From Cyanobacterium sp. HL-69 (lineage in GTDB: Bacteria; Cyanobacteriota; Cyanobacteriia; Cyanobacteriales; Cyanobacteriaceae), in contig CP024912.1 of NCBI GenBank assembly GCA_002813895.1, positions 3,069,836 through 3,133,835 of the forward strand: DNA of 64,000 bases, given 5' to 3'. The translations under genes and the position numbers were made by a program. Position 1 is the stretch's first letter, and each line of letters begins with the position of its first letter. This document shows, piece by piece, positions 56,006 to 64,000 of this stretch. Below the pieces are notes generated by a model that saw only the letters and a list, made by a program, of their open reading frames with translations, made no database searches and was not told the DNA's origin.

Positions 56006-57280
56006 CTACAAACTATTAACCGTTCCCATAAACAAAATAGTGTCAGTTGTTTCATCCTGAATTGCATAAAAGAAAGGACGATTTACTGACATTTCAAAAG
56101 GAGGATCTACGGGAAGAGAAGTAACTCGAACACCAATAGAAGTAACTGCTGCTGCCTCCGTACCCTCCTCATTTACATCAATAAAAGTCTTATGTTTTAC
56201 CTGATCAATGGAGACAGGTTCATCAGTTAAATTGGTAAAATCAGCCTCATTAGTAAAAGCCTTAGAAAGACCTAACTTTTGAAGTACATCATTCAATGAA
56301 ATATCATATTCCACGGTAAATCTTGGCAAACGAATAGTCCCTTCCCGACGGTTTAAACTAGCAGTCCACTCCTGCCATGTATCCGCATTTAATTCTCCCA
56401 TCACAGCATTTAAACTAGATTCTTCTTGGGGTAAAACCACATACATCGCCAAATCCTCCGATTCACCATAAGGTAAACGAATAATTTGTAAATCATCATT
56501 TTCTACATAAGCAAAATTCCCCTCTCGACTCATGAGAGGATGCTGAATAACCTCCCCATTAGATTGGGTAAAATCCATCTCTTGGGTTAATTCAGGATCA
56601 AATGCTTGTTGCCATTCTCCGTTAAAATAAATGGCATTAATAAGAAATAAAACATCTTCAGGGGAGATAGATTCAATAATACTGGTAATCTTCTCTTCCG
56701 TAGCGTCACTAACCCAATTGTTGATAGTATCTACCGCATCAGGGCTATCAAAATCTAGGGCTGAAACTTCACTCTCATAATATTCCCTATTTTGGCTCAA
56801 AAAGTCTGGCTTAACAGGAAAACCCTCTCGAATCCAAAGAGAATTATTAATAGAAAGGGTGCTTTCTTTTTGATTTTGCAATAGTGTTTGTAAAATTTTA
56901 TATTGCTGATTAATTTCAGGGAGGCTAATTTCTTGCAACTCTAAAACCTGTTTAATTTCTTCCCTAGTATCACCATCTGCACCATTATTTAACAAATTTA
57001 AAGCAATGGAAATACTGGGAGCAGAAATAAAAACATTTTCTGTCTCATCTTCTTCTCGAATGGCAGAAAACAACTTGAAAGCAAAATTACGATTAGCATT
57101 GACAATTTTTTCATCTAACTGCTTAGTTTCAGATTCGGTTATACTGGAATCATCTCTTTCTGCATAGACAGCGTTATTAGTGGTAAAAATTTTATCTAAA
57201 TTAGGATTAATTGCCACAAAACTAGCGGTTAATAGTAAAAAAGTTGCTAGTAATATTTTGCCTTGATTATTGTTTAGCAT
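56006..57280 (-). CDS. Serpin family protease inhibitor (exported)
   Basis: 424 residues. Hydrophobic signal near 8-25 (ILLATFLLLTASFVAINP) and a likely exported body. Serpin landmarks: NAIYFNGEWQQAFDP, MYVVLPQEE, the hinge EEGTEAAAVTSIG (371-383) and the C-terminal NRPFFYAIQDETTDTILFMGTV. The Ala-rich hinge indicates an inhibitory serpin. Counting from the hinge places P1-P1' at Thr-Ser (about 387-388), but loop length varies. Target protease unknown. Confidence 0.93.
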   Translation of the reverse strand: MLNNNQGKILLATFLLLTASFVAINPNLDKIFTTNNAVYAERDDSSITESETKQLDEKIVNANRNFAFKLFSAIREEDETENVFISAPSISIALNLLNNGADGDTREEIKQVLELQEISLPEINQQYKILQTLLQNQKESTLSINNSLWIREGFPVKPDFLSQNREYYESEVSALDFDSPDAVDTINNWVSDATEEKITSIIESISPEDVLFLINAIYFNGEWQQAFDPELTQEMDFTQSNGEVIQHPLMSREGNFAYVENDDLQIIRLPYGESEDLAMYVVLPQEESSLNAVMGELNADTWQEWTASLNRREGTIRLPRFTVEYDISLNDVLQKLGLSKAFTNEADFTNLTDEPVSIDQVKHKTFIDVNEEGTEAAAVTSIGVRVTSLPVDPPFEMSVNRPFFYAIQDETTDTILFMGTVNSL

Positions 57281-57447
57281 AGTCTTTTTTTTGTTAATTA
57301 TTATTCATAATAATAGTTAATACCCTAACATCAAAATAGTTTTGATAAAACCATAAAATCGTACAATATTCACTATTACTAAGACTCATTAAGTATAAAT
57401 TTAGTTCCCAACAATTTAACTTTTTGTTATAATTATTGGTTGGATAT

Positions 57448-57534
57448 GGAGAGGTGGCAGAGCGGTTGAATGCGGCAGTCTCGAAAATTGTTAAGGGGTA
57501 ATACCCTTCGGGGGTTCGAATCCCCCCCTCTCCG
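57448..57534 (+). tRNA. trnS-CGA: tRNA-Ser (anticodon CGA)
   Basis: 87-nt class II tRNA. Acceptor stem GGAGAGG/CCTCTCC, anticodon loop CTCGAAA with CGA at 57482-57484, a long variable arm (TTAAGGGGTAATACCCTT region) and T loop GGTTCGAATCC. Discriminator G; CCA is not encoded. Confidence 0.96.
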
Positions 57535-57626
57535 TTTATCAGTCCGACATTTTAGTTTTAGTCGGGTGCGAGTAAATTAGTTATGATGAGTATATATTGG
57601 ATCGAATTTTATTAAAGGAGATATTT

Positions 57627-57863
57627 ATGGCTTTAGCTTTGACCAATGACAATGTAGAACAGGTTTTGGATGATTTACGCCCTTATTTAATGGCGGATGG
57701 TGGTAATGTCGAATTAGTCGAAATTGATGGTCCTACGGTAAAACTAAGATTACAAGGGGCTTGTGGCTCTTGTCCTAGTTCTGCTATGACTTTAAGAATG
57801 GGCATCGAGCGTCGTTTAAGGGAATATATCCCCGAAATTGCAGAAGTAGAACAGGTTATATAG
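57627..57863 (+). CDS. NifU-like iron-sulfur scaffold protein (NfuA type)
   Basis: 78 residues from ATG 57627 with AAAGGAG six bases upstream; the frame is open to 57597 but this start is clear. The NifU C-terminal domain: [19 protein letters not shown] and the cluster-binding Cys46-x2-Cys49 (GACGSCPSS). Supplies [4Fe-4S] clusters, in cyanobacteria mainly for photosystem I and other targets. Monocistronic with its own terminator. Confidence 0.93.
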   Translation: MALALTNDNVEQVLDDLRPYLMADGGNVELVEIDGPTVKLRLQGACGSCPSSAMTLRMGIERRLREYIPEIAEVEQVI

Positions 57864-57872
57864 CATTTCTAA

Positions 57873-57908
57873 TACCCTCATCCCCAAAAAGGCGAGGGTA
57901 TTTTTTTT
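57873..57908 (+). terminator. Terminator of the nfu gene
   Basis: TACCCTC/GAGGGTA stem followed by eight T residues, ten bases after the stop. Confidence 0.9.
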
Positions 57909-57964
57909 GATGGCAAATTAATTTTTAGGAGTTGTGGTTAAAAGCCAATGGGTGTCTTAACTTG

Positions 57965-59185
57965 CTATTTGAGCAAGAAACGCCAACTATCGGCTTCAAA
58001 AGGTTTACCTTTTAACATTCTATTCCAATAAATCCAAGGTAAGGCATATTTTTTGACCATCCACATACTAGCTCTTTCTTTGGTAGGATCGAGGGGAAAA
58101 CTAGGGGTAGGCTCTTTGGTGTAGTCAAATTCTGCCATGATGGTTTTACCGTACCCAGTAATGAGGGGGCAACAGGCATAACCTGCATATTTATCAGCGG
58201 GATTTTGTTTTGCCATTAATGATAGAAGGTTATTGACCACGACAGGGGCTTCTTTACGAATGGCGGCGGCGGTTTTGGAGGTGGGAATGGAGGAAGCGTC
58301 TCCGAGGGCAAATATGTTGGGATATTTATGGTGTTGACAGGTGTATTGATCTACATCGACCCATCCACCGTCATTGGCGATCGCACTGGAAGCTATAAAA
58401 TCAGGAGCTTTCATAGCAGGAGATACATGGATCATATCATATTTAATAGTGACATTTTCGCCCCCATTAACAGCAAAAACAGCCTCTTTGGTATCGGGTT
58501 TTAATTCGATGAGATTATGACCATATTTAACATCAATATTCTTGCGTTCGACAATTTCTTCTAAGGGTTTACAGTAGGCGGGGATACCAAACATTTTTCC
58601 TGTGGCATTGGCATAAATAATTTTTGTTTTATTCCTAACCCCATTTTTGGCAAAGGTTTCTTCTGCCATGTACATAATTTTTTGAGGTGCCCCCGGACAT
58701 TTAATTGCTCCGGCAGGAAAGGTAAAAATCGCCGTACCACCTTTAAAATTATTAATGGTTTCCCAAGTGTAATTAACTACTTCTTTGACATAGTTGGAGG
58801 TGACATCATTTTTGCCCACAGTATCCCTAAAACGAGCAATACTATCCCATTTTATTTGCACTCCTGGGCATACTACCAAATAATCATAGCTAAAAACCTG
58901 ACCAGTTTTGGTGGTTACTTGATTGTTTTCAGGGTCAACATTTTCAGCAAAATCTTTTATCCAAGTTACTCCACGGGGAATTAACTTATCCTCATGTTTG
59001 ACGGTGTCTTCAAATTCATATTCTCCACCGCCTACCAATGTCCATGCGGGTTGATAGTAATGATTTTCCGATGGTTCAAGGACAGCAATATTAAGACTAT
59101 TATTTTTCCTCATCAGTTGAGATGCAACGGTAATTCCTGCGGCACCTCCGCCAATGATTAATATTTGAAAAGACTTGTTACTCAT
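57965..59185 (-). CDS. Sulfide:quinone oxidoreductase-like flavoprotein (type II group)
   Basis: 406 residues. FAD fold IIGGGAAG (10-17), a second GALGDASS-like FALGDASSIPTSKTAAAIRKEAP, and cysteines Cys106 (VCPGV), Cys163 (IKCPGAPQK) and Cys338-Cys339. Cys163 and the later pair correspond in position to the sulfide-reacting cysteines of SQR type II (mitochondrial-like). It probably feeds electrons from sulfide or persulfide into the quinone pool; detoxification is more likely than energy gain. ATG start, own unit. Confidence 0.82.
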   Translation of the reverse strand: MSNKSFQILIIGGGAAGITVASQLMRKNNSLNIAVLEPSENHYYQPAWTLVGGGEYEFEDTVKHEDKLIPRGVTWIKDFAENVDPENNQVTTKTGQVFSYDYLVVCPGVQIKWDSIARFRDTVGKNDVTSNYVKEVVNYTWETINNFKGGTAIFTFPAGAIKCPGAPQKIMYMAEETFAKNGVRNKTKIIYANATGKMFGIPAYCKPLEEIVERKNIDVKYGHNLIELKPDTKEAVFAVNGGENVTIKYDMIHVSPAMKAPDFIASSAIANDGGWVDVDQYTCQHHKYPNIFALGDASSIPTSKTAAAIRKEAPVVVNNLLSLMAKQNPADKYAGYACCPLITGYGKTIMAEFDYTKEPTPSFPLDPTKERASMWMVKKYALPWIYWNRMLKGKPFEADSWRFLLK

Positions 59186-59413
59186 AAAAAATAAAAAAGT
59201 TGCCGAAGCAACAGGCTAGTTAATCATATTTACTTTCTTTTAGTGTAAAAGATCCCCCCAAATAGGTGGTTATTTCTTCATATTTCTTTGAGATTTAATG
59301 ATCAAAACATGGATAAAACCATGAATGATTAATGGTTTTTATTGTCAAAAAAATGCTCAAAGACAATAGACTAGGATAGGAAAACACTGGATTAGTCACT
59401 ATAAAAATTTTTT

Positions 59414-61610
59414 ATGAATGTTAACGAGCAAAAAAACTCTGGTTTAAGTGCCTTTGGTGGTGTTTATACCCCTTCTATCTTGACCATTTTGGGGGTAATT
59501 ATGTATCTCCGCTTTGGTTGGGTGGTGGGCAATGTGGGCTTGTTGGGTACGTTTTTAATTGTCATCCTTTCAAGTCTGATTACCTTTTTAACGGCTTTTT
59601 CGGTATGTGCGATCGCCACTGACCGAGTAGTGAGGGCAGGGGGTGCATACTATATGATTAGTCGCTCTTTGGGCATTGAAACAGGGGGGGCGGTAGGTAT
59701 TCCTTTATATCTGGCTCAGGCGTTATCTGTCGCCCTCTATACCCTTGGTTTTGCTGAAAGTGTGGTGCAAATTTTTCCTGCTTGGTCAGATTATCAACTG
59801 TATATCGCTTTGGCTATCACCATTGGCGTGGGTATCTTAGCCCTCACCAGTGCTGAAATTGCTATCAAGGCTCAATATTTTATTATGGTGGCGATCGCCC
59901 TTTCCTTGCTATCCTTCTTTTTTGGGCAACCCGTAGAAGAAACTCAACTGGAATGGTGGAGAAGCACAGATCAATCTTTTTGGCAAGTATTTGCGGTGTT
60001 TTTTCCTGCCGTGACGGGCATCATGGCGGGGGTTAATATGTCAGGGGATTTATAAAGATCCTACCAAAGCCTTACCCATTGGCACTTTAGCCGCTGTGGG
60101 TACTGGTTTTCTTATTTATATGATTATTCCCATTTTCCTAGGCTTGAGGGCTAATGCTCAAACTTTAATTGATGAACCCTTTATCATGGCAAGGATGTCT
60201 TTTTGGGGAGGGGCGATCGCCCTTGGAGTATGGGGAACGACACTCAGTAGTGCCATTGGTAGCATTTTGGGCGCACCGAGGGTGTTACAAGCTCTCGTCA
60301 GAGATAATATTTTTCCTAAATCCCTCAGTTTTTTGGGGCAAGGGGCAGGAAAAAATGATGAACCAAGATTAGGTACAGCGGTAACTTTAGGCATTGCCGT
60401 AGCGGCGGTATGCTTGGGTGATTTAAACTTGATTGCCCCTATCCTCACCATGTTTTTTCTTACCACCTATTTAGTCTTGAATGCCTCCGCAGGTATTGAA
60501 AGTTTTCTTGATTCCCCCTCCTTTCGCCCCACCTTCAAAATCCATTGGAGTTTGTCGGTGATGGGTGCTTTGGGTTGTTTAGGGGTGATGTTTCTCATAA
60601 ATGCGATCGCCACTATTTTCGCCGCCATCATCGTTTTAGGCATTTACCTATATCTGCAACGACAAGAATTAGAAGTAACATGGGGAGACAGCCGTAGGGG
60701 AATGTGGATGGCACTTGTACGCACAGGGATTTATCAAGTAGAAGAAGAAATTGCCGATCCCAAAAATTGGCGCCCCCATATCCTTACCTTCTTCCATTCC
60801 CCCCAAAAAAATTGGTCATTAGTCAAACTAGCCGATAGTTTTAACCATAAAGGCTTCTTAACCGTTGCCAGTGTGATTCCCCAAAGGAGAGACTATCAAA
60901 GTAAGCAAAACTTGGAAAATACAGTCAAAGAGTATTTAACCAAAAATCAAGTACAAGGATTAGTCAAAATTATTCGCTCTGATGACACCTTTGGGGTAAT
61001 TCCTCAATTAGTAGAAAGCTACGGTATCGGTGCTTTAATTCCTAATACAATCATCCTTGGCAGTAGCACCGCTTGGTTAAAAGAAGATTGGGAAACCCAT
61101 CAACAATATAGTCAGATGGTAACTCAAATCCATGAGCTAAAAAGAAATATTCTTATCTTGAAACAAAACCCCCAACAGCAATTGAAACAATATCGTCGCA
61201 TTGATGTGTGGTGGGGAGGAATTCAAGCTAATGGTAGTCTGATGATTTTACTTGCCTACCTACTCAAAAATGACTGGGATTGGTCACGGGCAAACATTTA
61301 CCTCAAATTAGTCGTCCGTAATCCTAATGCCTTAAAATCAACCAAAAATAACATTAAAGCACTTATTGAAAAACTAAATATAGAATTAATCCCCGAAATT
61401 ATTGTTAGTGATGAAAGCTCCTTTGAGACTATTTTAAAAGAAAACTCTCAAGGTGCTGATTTAATATTTTTAGGATTAGCCTCTCCCGCTGAAAATTTTG
61501 CTCAATATTATCATAGTTGGTTGAAAAGAACGGAAAATCTACCTACCATTGCCTTTGTCATGGCGGCTAATGATTTTCCCTTTGAGGAGGTTTTACAAAA
61601 AGAAGGATGA
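59414..61610 (+). pseudogene. SLC12-like cation-chloride cotransporter, interrupted by a 1-base insertion
   Basis: Two frames, 59414-60055 and 60054-61610, together make one ~730-residue protein. The first ends MSGDL-stop; an extra T at 60053 (or the preceding TTAT) breaks the MSGDLKDPTKALPIG motif that the next frame continues with KDPTKALPIGT. Twelve-helix APC-type permease: GGVYTPSILTILGVIMYLRFGW (N-terminus, in part), GGAYYMISRSLG, then a soluble C-terminal domain. Without the T it would be intact, so either a recent mutation, a sequencing error, or less likely recoding. Confidence 0.85.
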
Positions 61611-61737
61611 TTAAGCTCACCTTAATTTTTGATTCTCCATCTAAACTAGAAATTTTAAATTAATTAATGCTGACAACTGATTAGACTTTTGAATATCGAG
61701 GTATGTTAAAAATAAATTGATTGTTACCGAAAAATAA

Positions 61738-62862
61738 ATGATAGATAATTGCTCTCAAGTGACCATTGGCGAAACACTCACAGATTGGCAAATCAGAGGT
61801 TTAGAATTAGTGTCATGGTTTCGGGGTAGAGATGTAGTTTTTGCCATTGACTTAACCGAAAGCGTTAGCCTTGATGATGAGGGAAGACTGCGCCTGAGAC
61901 AGATTATTGATGATAGCCTAAATGCGGGAGACACCGTTTATATCGTGCCTTTTTCCTCAGAGGTTAATTCCAACGATGATAGTAACCCTTTCACCCCGTC
62001 GGCAGCCATTCAGGTTCGTAATCGTCAAGAAAGCATCGAAGAGATTTTGAACAGAATTCCCCTTCAAGCTGACTTAAATGAAAGCAATACCGACATACAA
62101 AAAGCTGAACATTTTATTTATCCAAGCCTCGCTCAAATCAATCAAAATCGACTATGTGAAAAAGAAGCCATCAAACATCAATCAGTAGTATGGTTAACCG
62201 ACGCACCATTAAAAACTTCCCCCGGTATTACCTCTGATGTGTGGGTAGAAACCCCTTTTAACAGCCCTTATCGTGATGCCACCACCCCTGAAAGCATCAA
62301 CCGTCAAAGTTGGTTAGATAATCTTCCCCTTAGCAGTAACAGTCGTAATATAGGGAATTATCAATTAACCGTGGTGGATATTCAGCCTGTCGCACAAGAA
62401 TTTTGTACCCCCGCCCCAGGTGGAAAACAAACCTGTTTAGTAAATCCTTATCTTTTTAATCAGTTATGGCTACCTTTTAGTATTCTTTTACTTTTTCTTG
62501 TGGGGTTTATGGGCGCTGGGCTTTACGGCGTTAAAACTTATTTAGACTTAAAAAAAGTTTGGAGATTAGAAATTACATTGGATAATGACGAATACAATAG
62601 CCAAGTTATTTATCTTAAAAATAACCAAACTCGATCCATTGGTGAAGATATACAATGTGCGGGGGGAGAAGTTAGAGGATATTTGAAAAGAAAAGGAACA
62701 AAATTAATTATCCAATCCCAACCTCATAGCCTTCCTCTTGAATACCGCCATAAAGAAATCACTGAAAAAATAGTGGTACCCATCAAACAAAATCGGTCAA
62801 TATCTTTAAATCTTCCTGATGAAAGACAAGATTTAAGTATTAATATCAAAATAAGTAATTAG
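61738..62862 (+). CDS. vWA-domain membrane protein
   Basis: 374 residues from ATG 61738, directly after an in-frame TAA. The N-terminal von Willebrand A fold has VVFAIDLTES with a MIDAS-like Asp38-x-Thr40-x-Ser42 and a distal VVWLTDAP. One membrane helix at about 242-266 (LPFSILLLFLVGFMGAGLYG) separates it from a beta-rich C-terminal domain. No signal peptide. Followed 101 bp later, same strand, by a tubulin-like gene; likely one operon. Function unknown. Confidence 0.8.
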   Translation: MIDNCSQVTIGETLTDWQIRGLELVSWFRGRDVVFAIDLTESVSLDDEGRLRLRQIIDDSLNAGDTVYIVPFSSEVNSNDDSNPFTPSAAIQVRNRQESIEEILNRIPLQADLNESNTDIQKAEHFIYPSLAQINQNRLCEKEAIKHQSVVWLTDAPLKTSPGITSDVWVETPFNSPYRDATTPESINRQSWLDNLPLSSNSRNIGNYQLTVVDIQPVAQEFCTPAPGGKQTCLVNPYLFNQLWLPFSILLLFLVGFMGAGLYGVKTYLDLKKVWRLEITLDNDEYNSQVIYLKNNQTRSIGEDIQCAGGEVRGYLKRKGTKLIIQSQPHSLPLEYRHKEITEKIVVPIKQNRSISLNLPDERQDLSINIKISN

Positions 62863-62963
62863 AATCAAATTAGTTTAATCATTAAAAAAATTAGAGTTTT
62901 ACCGAAATTGCTAGTTTTATTGTTACTGAATTATTAATTATTCGCTATATCTTTTTTGTTGTT

Positions 62964-64000
62964 ATGCCAGAAATTCAAAAAATTAAACGTACCATTTGTA
63001 TTGGCTTAGGTGGTACAGGAAAAGAAATTTTAATGCAAATTAGACGCTTAATCGTCGATCGCCACGAAAAACTAGAACATTTACCCATTGTTAGCTTTCT
63101 TCACATTGACACCAACAAAGACGAACACAAAACCACAGGATTAAAAAGTGGTGACAGCCATAGAGGGGAAAACCTTTTATTTAAACCCTCGGAAGTAATT
63201 ACCGCTTCTATGAATCGGCAACACATCAATGATTTAACTCAAAGCCTAGACAGAAGTAGAAATAATCAAGAATCATCCCCCTACGATCATATTGGTGAAT
63301 GGTTTGACCCTAAATTACTAAAGAGTTTACAACCCATTGAAAGTGGAGCCAGTGCCATTCGCCCTGTTGGCAGACTAGGATTTTTCCACAACCATAATGA
63401 TATTCGACAAAAGATCGAAAATGCTGATAACCGCACCAACGGACATTCAGAAACTTTGATGAAAAAAAATATTGCCGTAGAACAGGGGTTAAATATTATT
63501 GTTGTGGGTTCTCTGTGTGGTGGTACAGGAAGCGGTACATTCATTGATATGGCTTATACCCTGAGAAGAATGTATCATAACCAAGCGGGAACAGATTTTA
63601 TTGGTTATTTTGTCATCGCCCCCGAACTATATGGCAATAACAACATCTGTCAAGCCAACACCTATGCGGCCCTAAAGGAATTGGATTACTACAGTTCCGA
63701 AAAAAATAGGTTTCAATGTGATTACGATGTTCAAGGTCTTTTTTCTGTCAATGAATCCCGTTCACCTTTTGATTTTTGCTATCTTGTGGGCAATCGAACT
63801 TTTAATAGTCACAAAATATCTAGCAAAGAAAATTTATCATATCTTATTGCCCATCGTATTTTTGCTGAGTTTGCCGAAGAAAATGCCATCAGTAACCGAT
63901 TTAAGGGCATTAGAAATAATAATCAAATTCCCATGCAACTGTGCGATCGTCATTCTCGCCCCAATGTACAAAGATATATTACCTTTGGTCTAGCTAAAAT
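62964..64000 (+). CDS. Tubulin/FtsZ superfamily protein (Tubulin_2-like; partial, C-terminus outside window)
   Basis: The frame is open from ATG 62964 to the end of the window (345 codons). Seen: ICIGLGGTGKE (11-21, first phosphate-binding loop) and LCGGTGSGTF (184-193), the tubulin signature motif GGTGSGT at 186-192. Long inserts between the two (about 60-165) make it unlike FtsZ, and it fits the large tubulin-like family found beside vWA proteins in bacteria. It probably binds GTP and may polymerise. Start chosen as first ATG; AT-rich upstream without clear Shine-Dalgarno. Confidence 0.88.
   Translation, partial: MPEIQKIKRTICIGLGGTGKEILMQIRRLIVDRHEKLEHLPIVSFLHIDTNKDEHKTTGLKSGDSHRGENLLFKPSEVITASMNRQHINDLTQSLDRSRNNQESSPYDHIGEWFDPKLLKSLQPIESGASAIRPVGRLGFFHNHNDIRQKIENADNRTNGHSETLMKKNIAVEQGLNIIVVGSLCGGTGSGTFIDMAYTLRRMYHNQAGTDFIGYFVIAPELYGNNNICQANTYAALKELDYYSSEKNRFQCDYDVQGLFSVNESRSPFDFCYLVGNRTFNSHKISSKENLSYLIAHRIFAEFAEENAISNRFKGIRNNNQIPMQLCDRHSRPNVQRYITFGLAK

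Noticed and set aside
63287-63544. 85-codon minus-strand ORF
   Set aside because: Antisense shadow of the tubulin-like gene; no family features.
63718-63993. 91-codon ORF near the right edge
   Set aside because: Out of frame inside the tubulin-like gene, whose own frame is open and motif-bearing to the window end.

Overview
The window is chromosomal DNA from a unicellular, AT-rich cyanobacterium. It carries psaD, psbI, ycf34, rpaB, ndhC-K-J, a CpcS-type bilin lyase gene and a CCB-type cytochrome b6 assembly gene. The cyanobacterial HIP1 palindrome (GCGATCGC) recurs throughout. The low GC and gene content fit the Cyanobacterium/Geminocystis/Synechocystis neighbourhood, but I cannot name a species.

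Left end, 1-7.3 kb: a dTDP-rhamnose pair (rfbA, partial rfbC), then a type II restriction-modification pair next to ileS. The pair is bracketed by two ~93-bp direct copies of the ileS 3' end with its terminator, which looks like a scar of insertion with long target duplication. ileS itself carries an in-frame palindromic repeat. ycf34 follows.

7.3-37.5 kb is mostly core housekeeping. It includes CCA-adding enzyme, an ABC-2 permease, comB, the response regulator rpaB, psaD, hisH, purB, pyrD, rpoZ, psbI, an orphan OmpR-type regulator, ribD, a group 2 sigma factor, a class A PBP, ndhCKJ, a sirohydrochlorin chelatase, an acetolactate synthase, a xi-class GST and a SemiSWEET. Two small genes, psbI and a 35-residue membrane peptide behind rpoZ, are easily missed. 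psaD has four 10-bp-phased RpaB-type (HLR1-like) repeats upstream, and rpaB lies in the same window. Between rpaB and the CCB gene is a ~115-bp cloverleaf-like repeat with terminal inverted repeats.

37.5-51.7 kb: 5-oxoprolinase, then an accessory stretch interleaved with TCA genes. It holds a RelE/ParE-type TA pair and a hicBA pair separated and flanked by three copies of one short repeat. Two glycine-rich membrane proteins, xisH-xisI, acnB, a DUF262/DUF1524 GmrSD-like nuclease, a compact transcription unit for a 23-residue peptide, gltA and sixA follow.

51.9-64 kb: secA, wecB, a secreted serpin, tRNA-Ser(CGA), nfuA, a type II SQR-like flavoprotein, and an SLC12-like cotransporter gene broken by a one-base insertion. 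At the right edge a vWA/membrane protein gene is followed by a tubulin/FtsZ-superfamily gene that runs out of the window. This is the most interesting system candidate here. Function calls rest on motif recognition by eye; no database search was possible.
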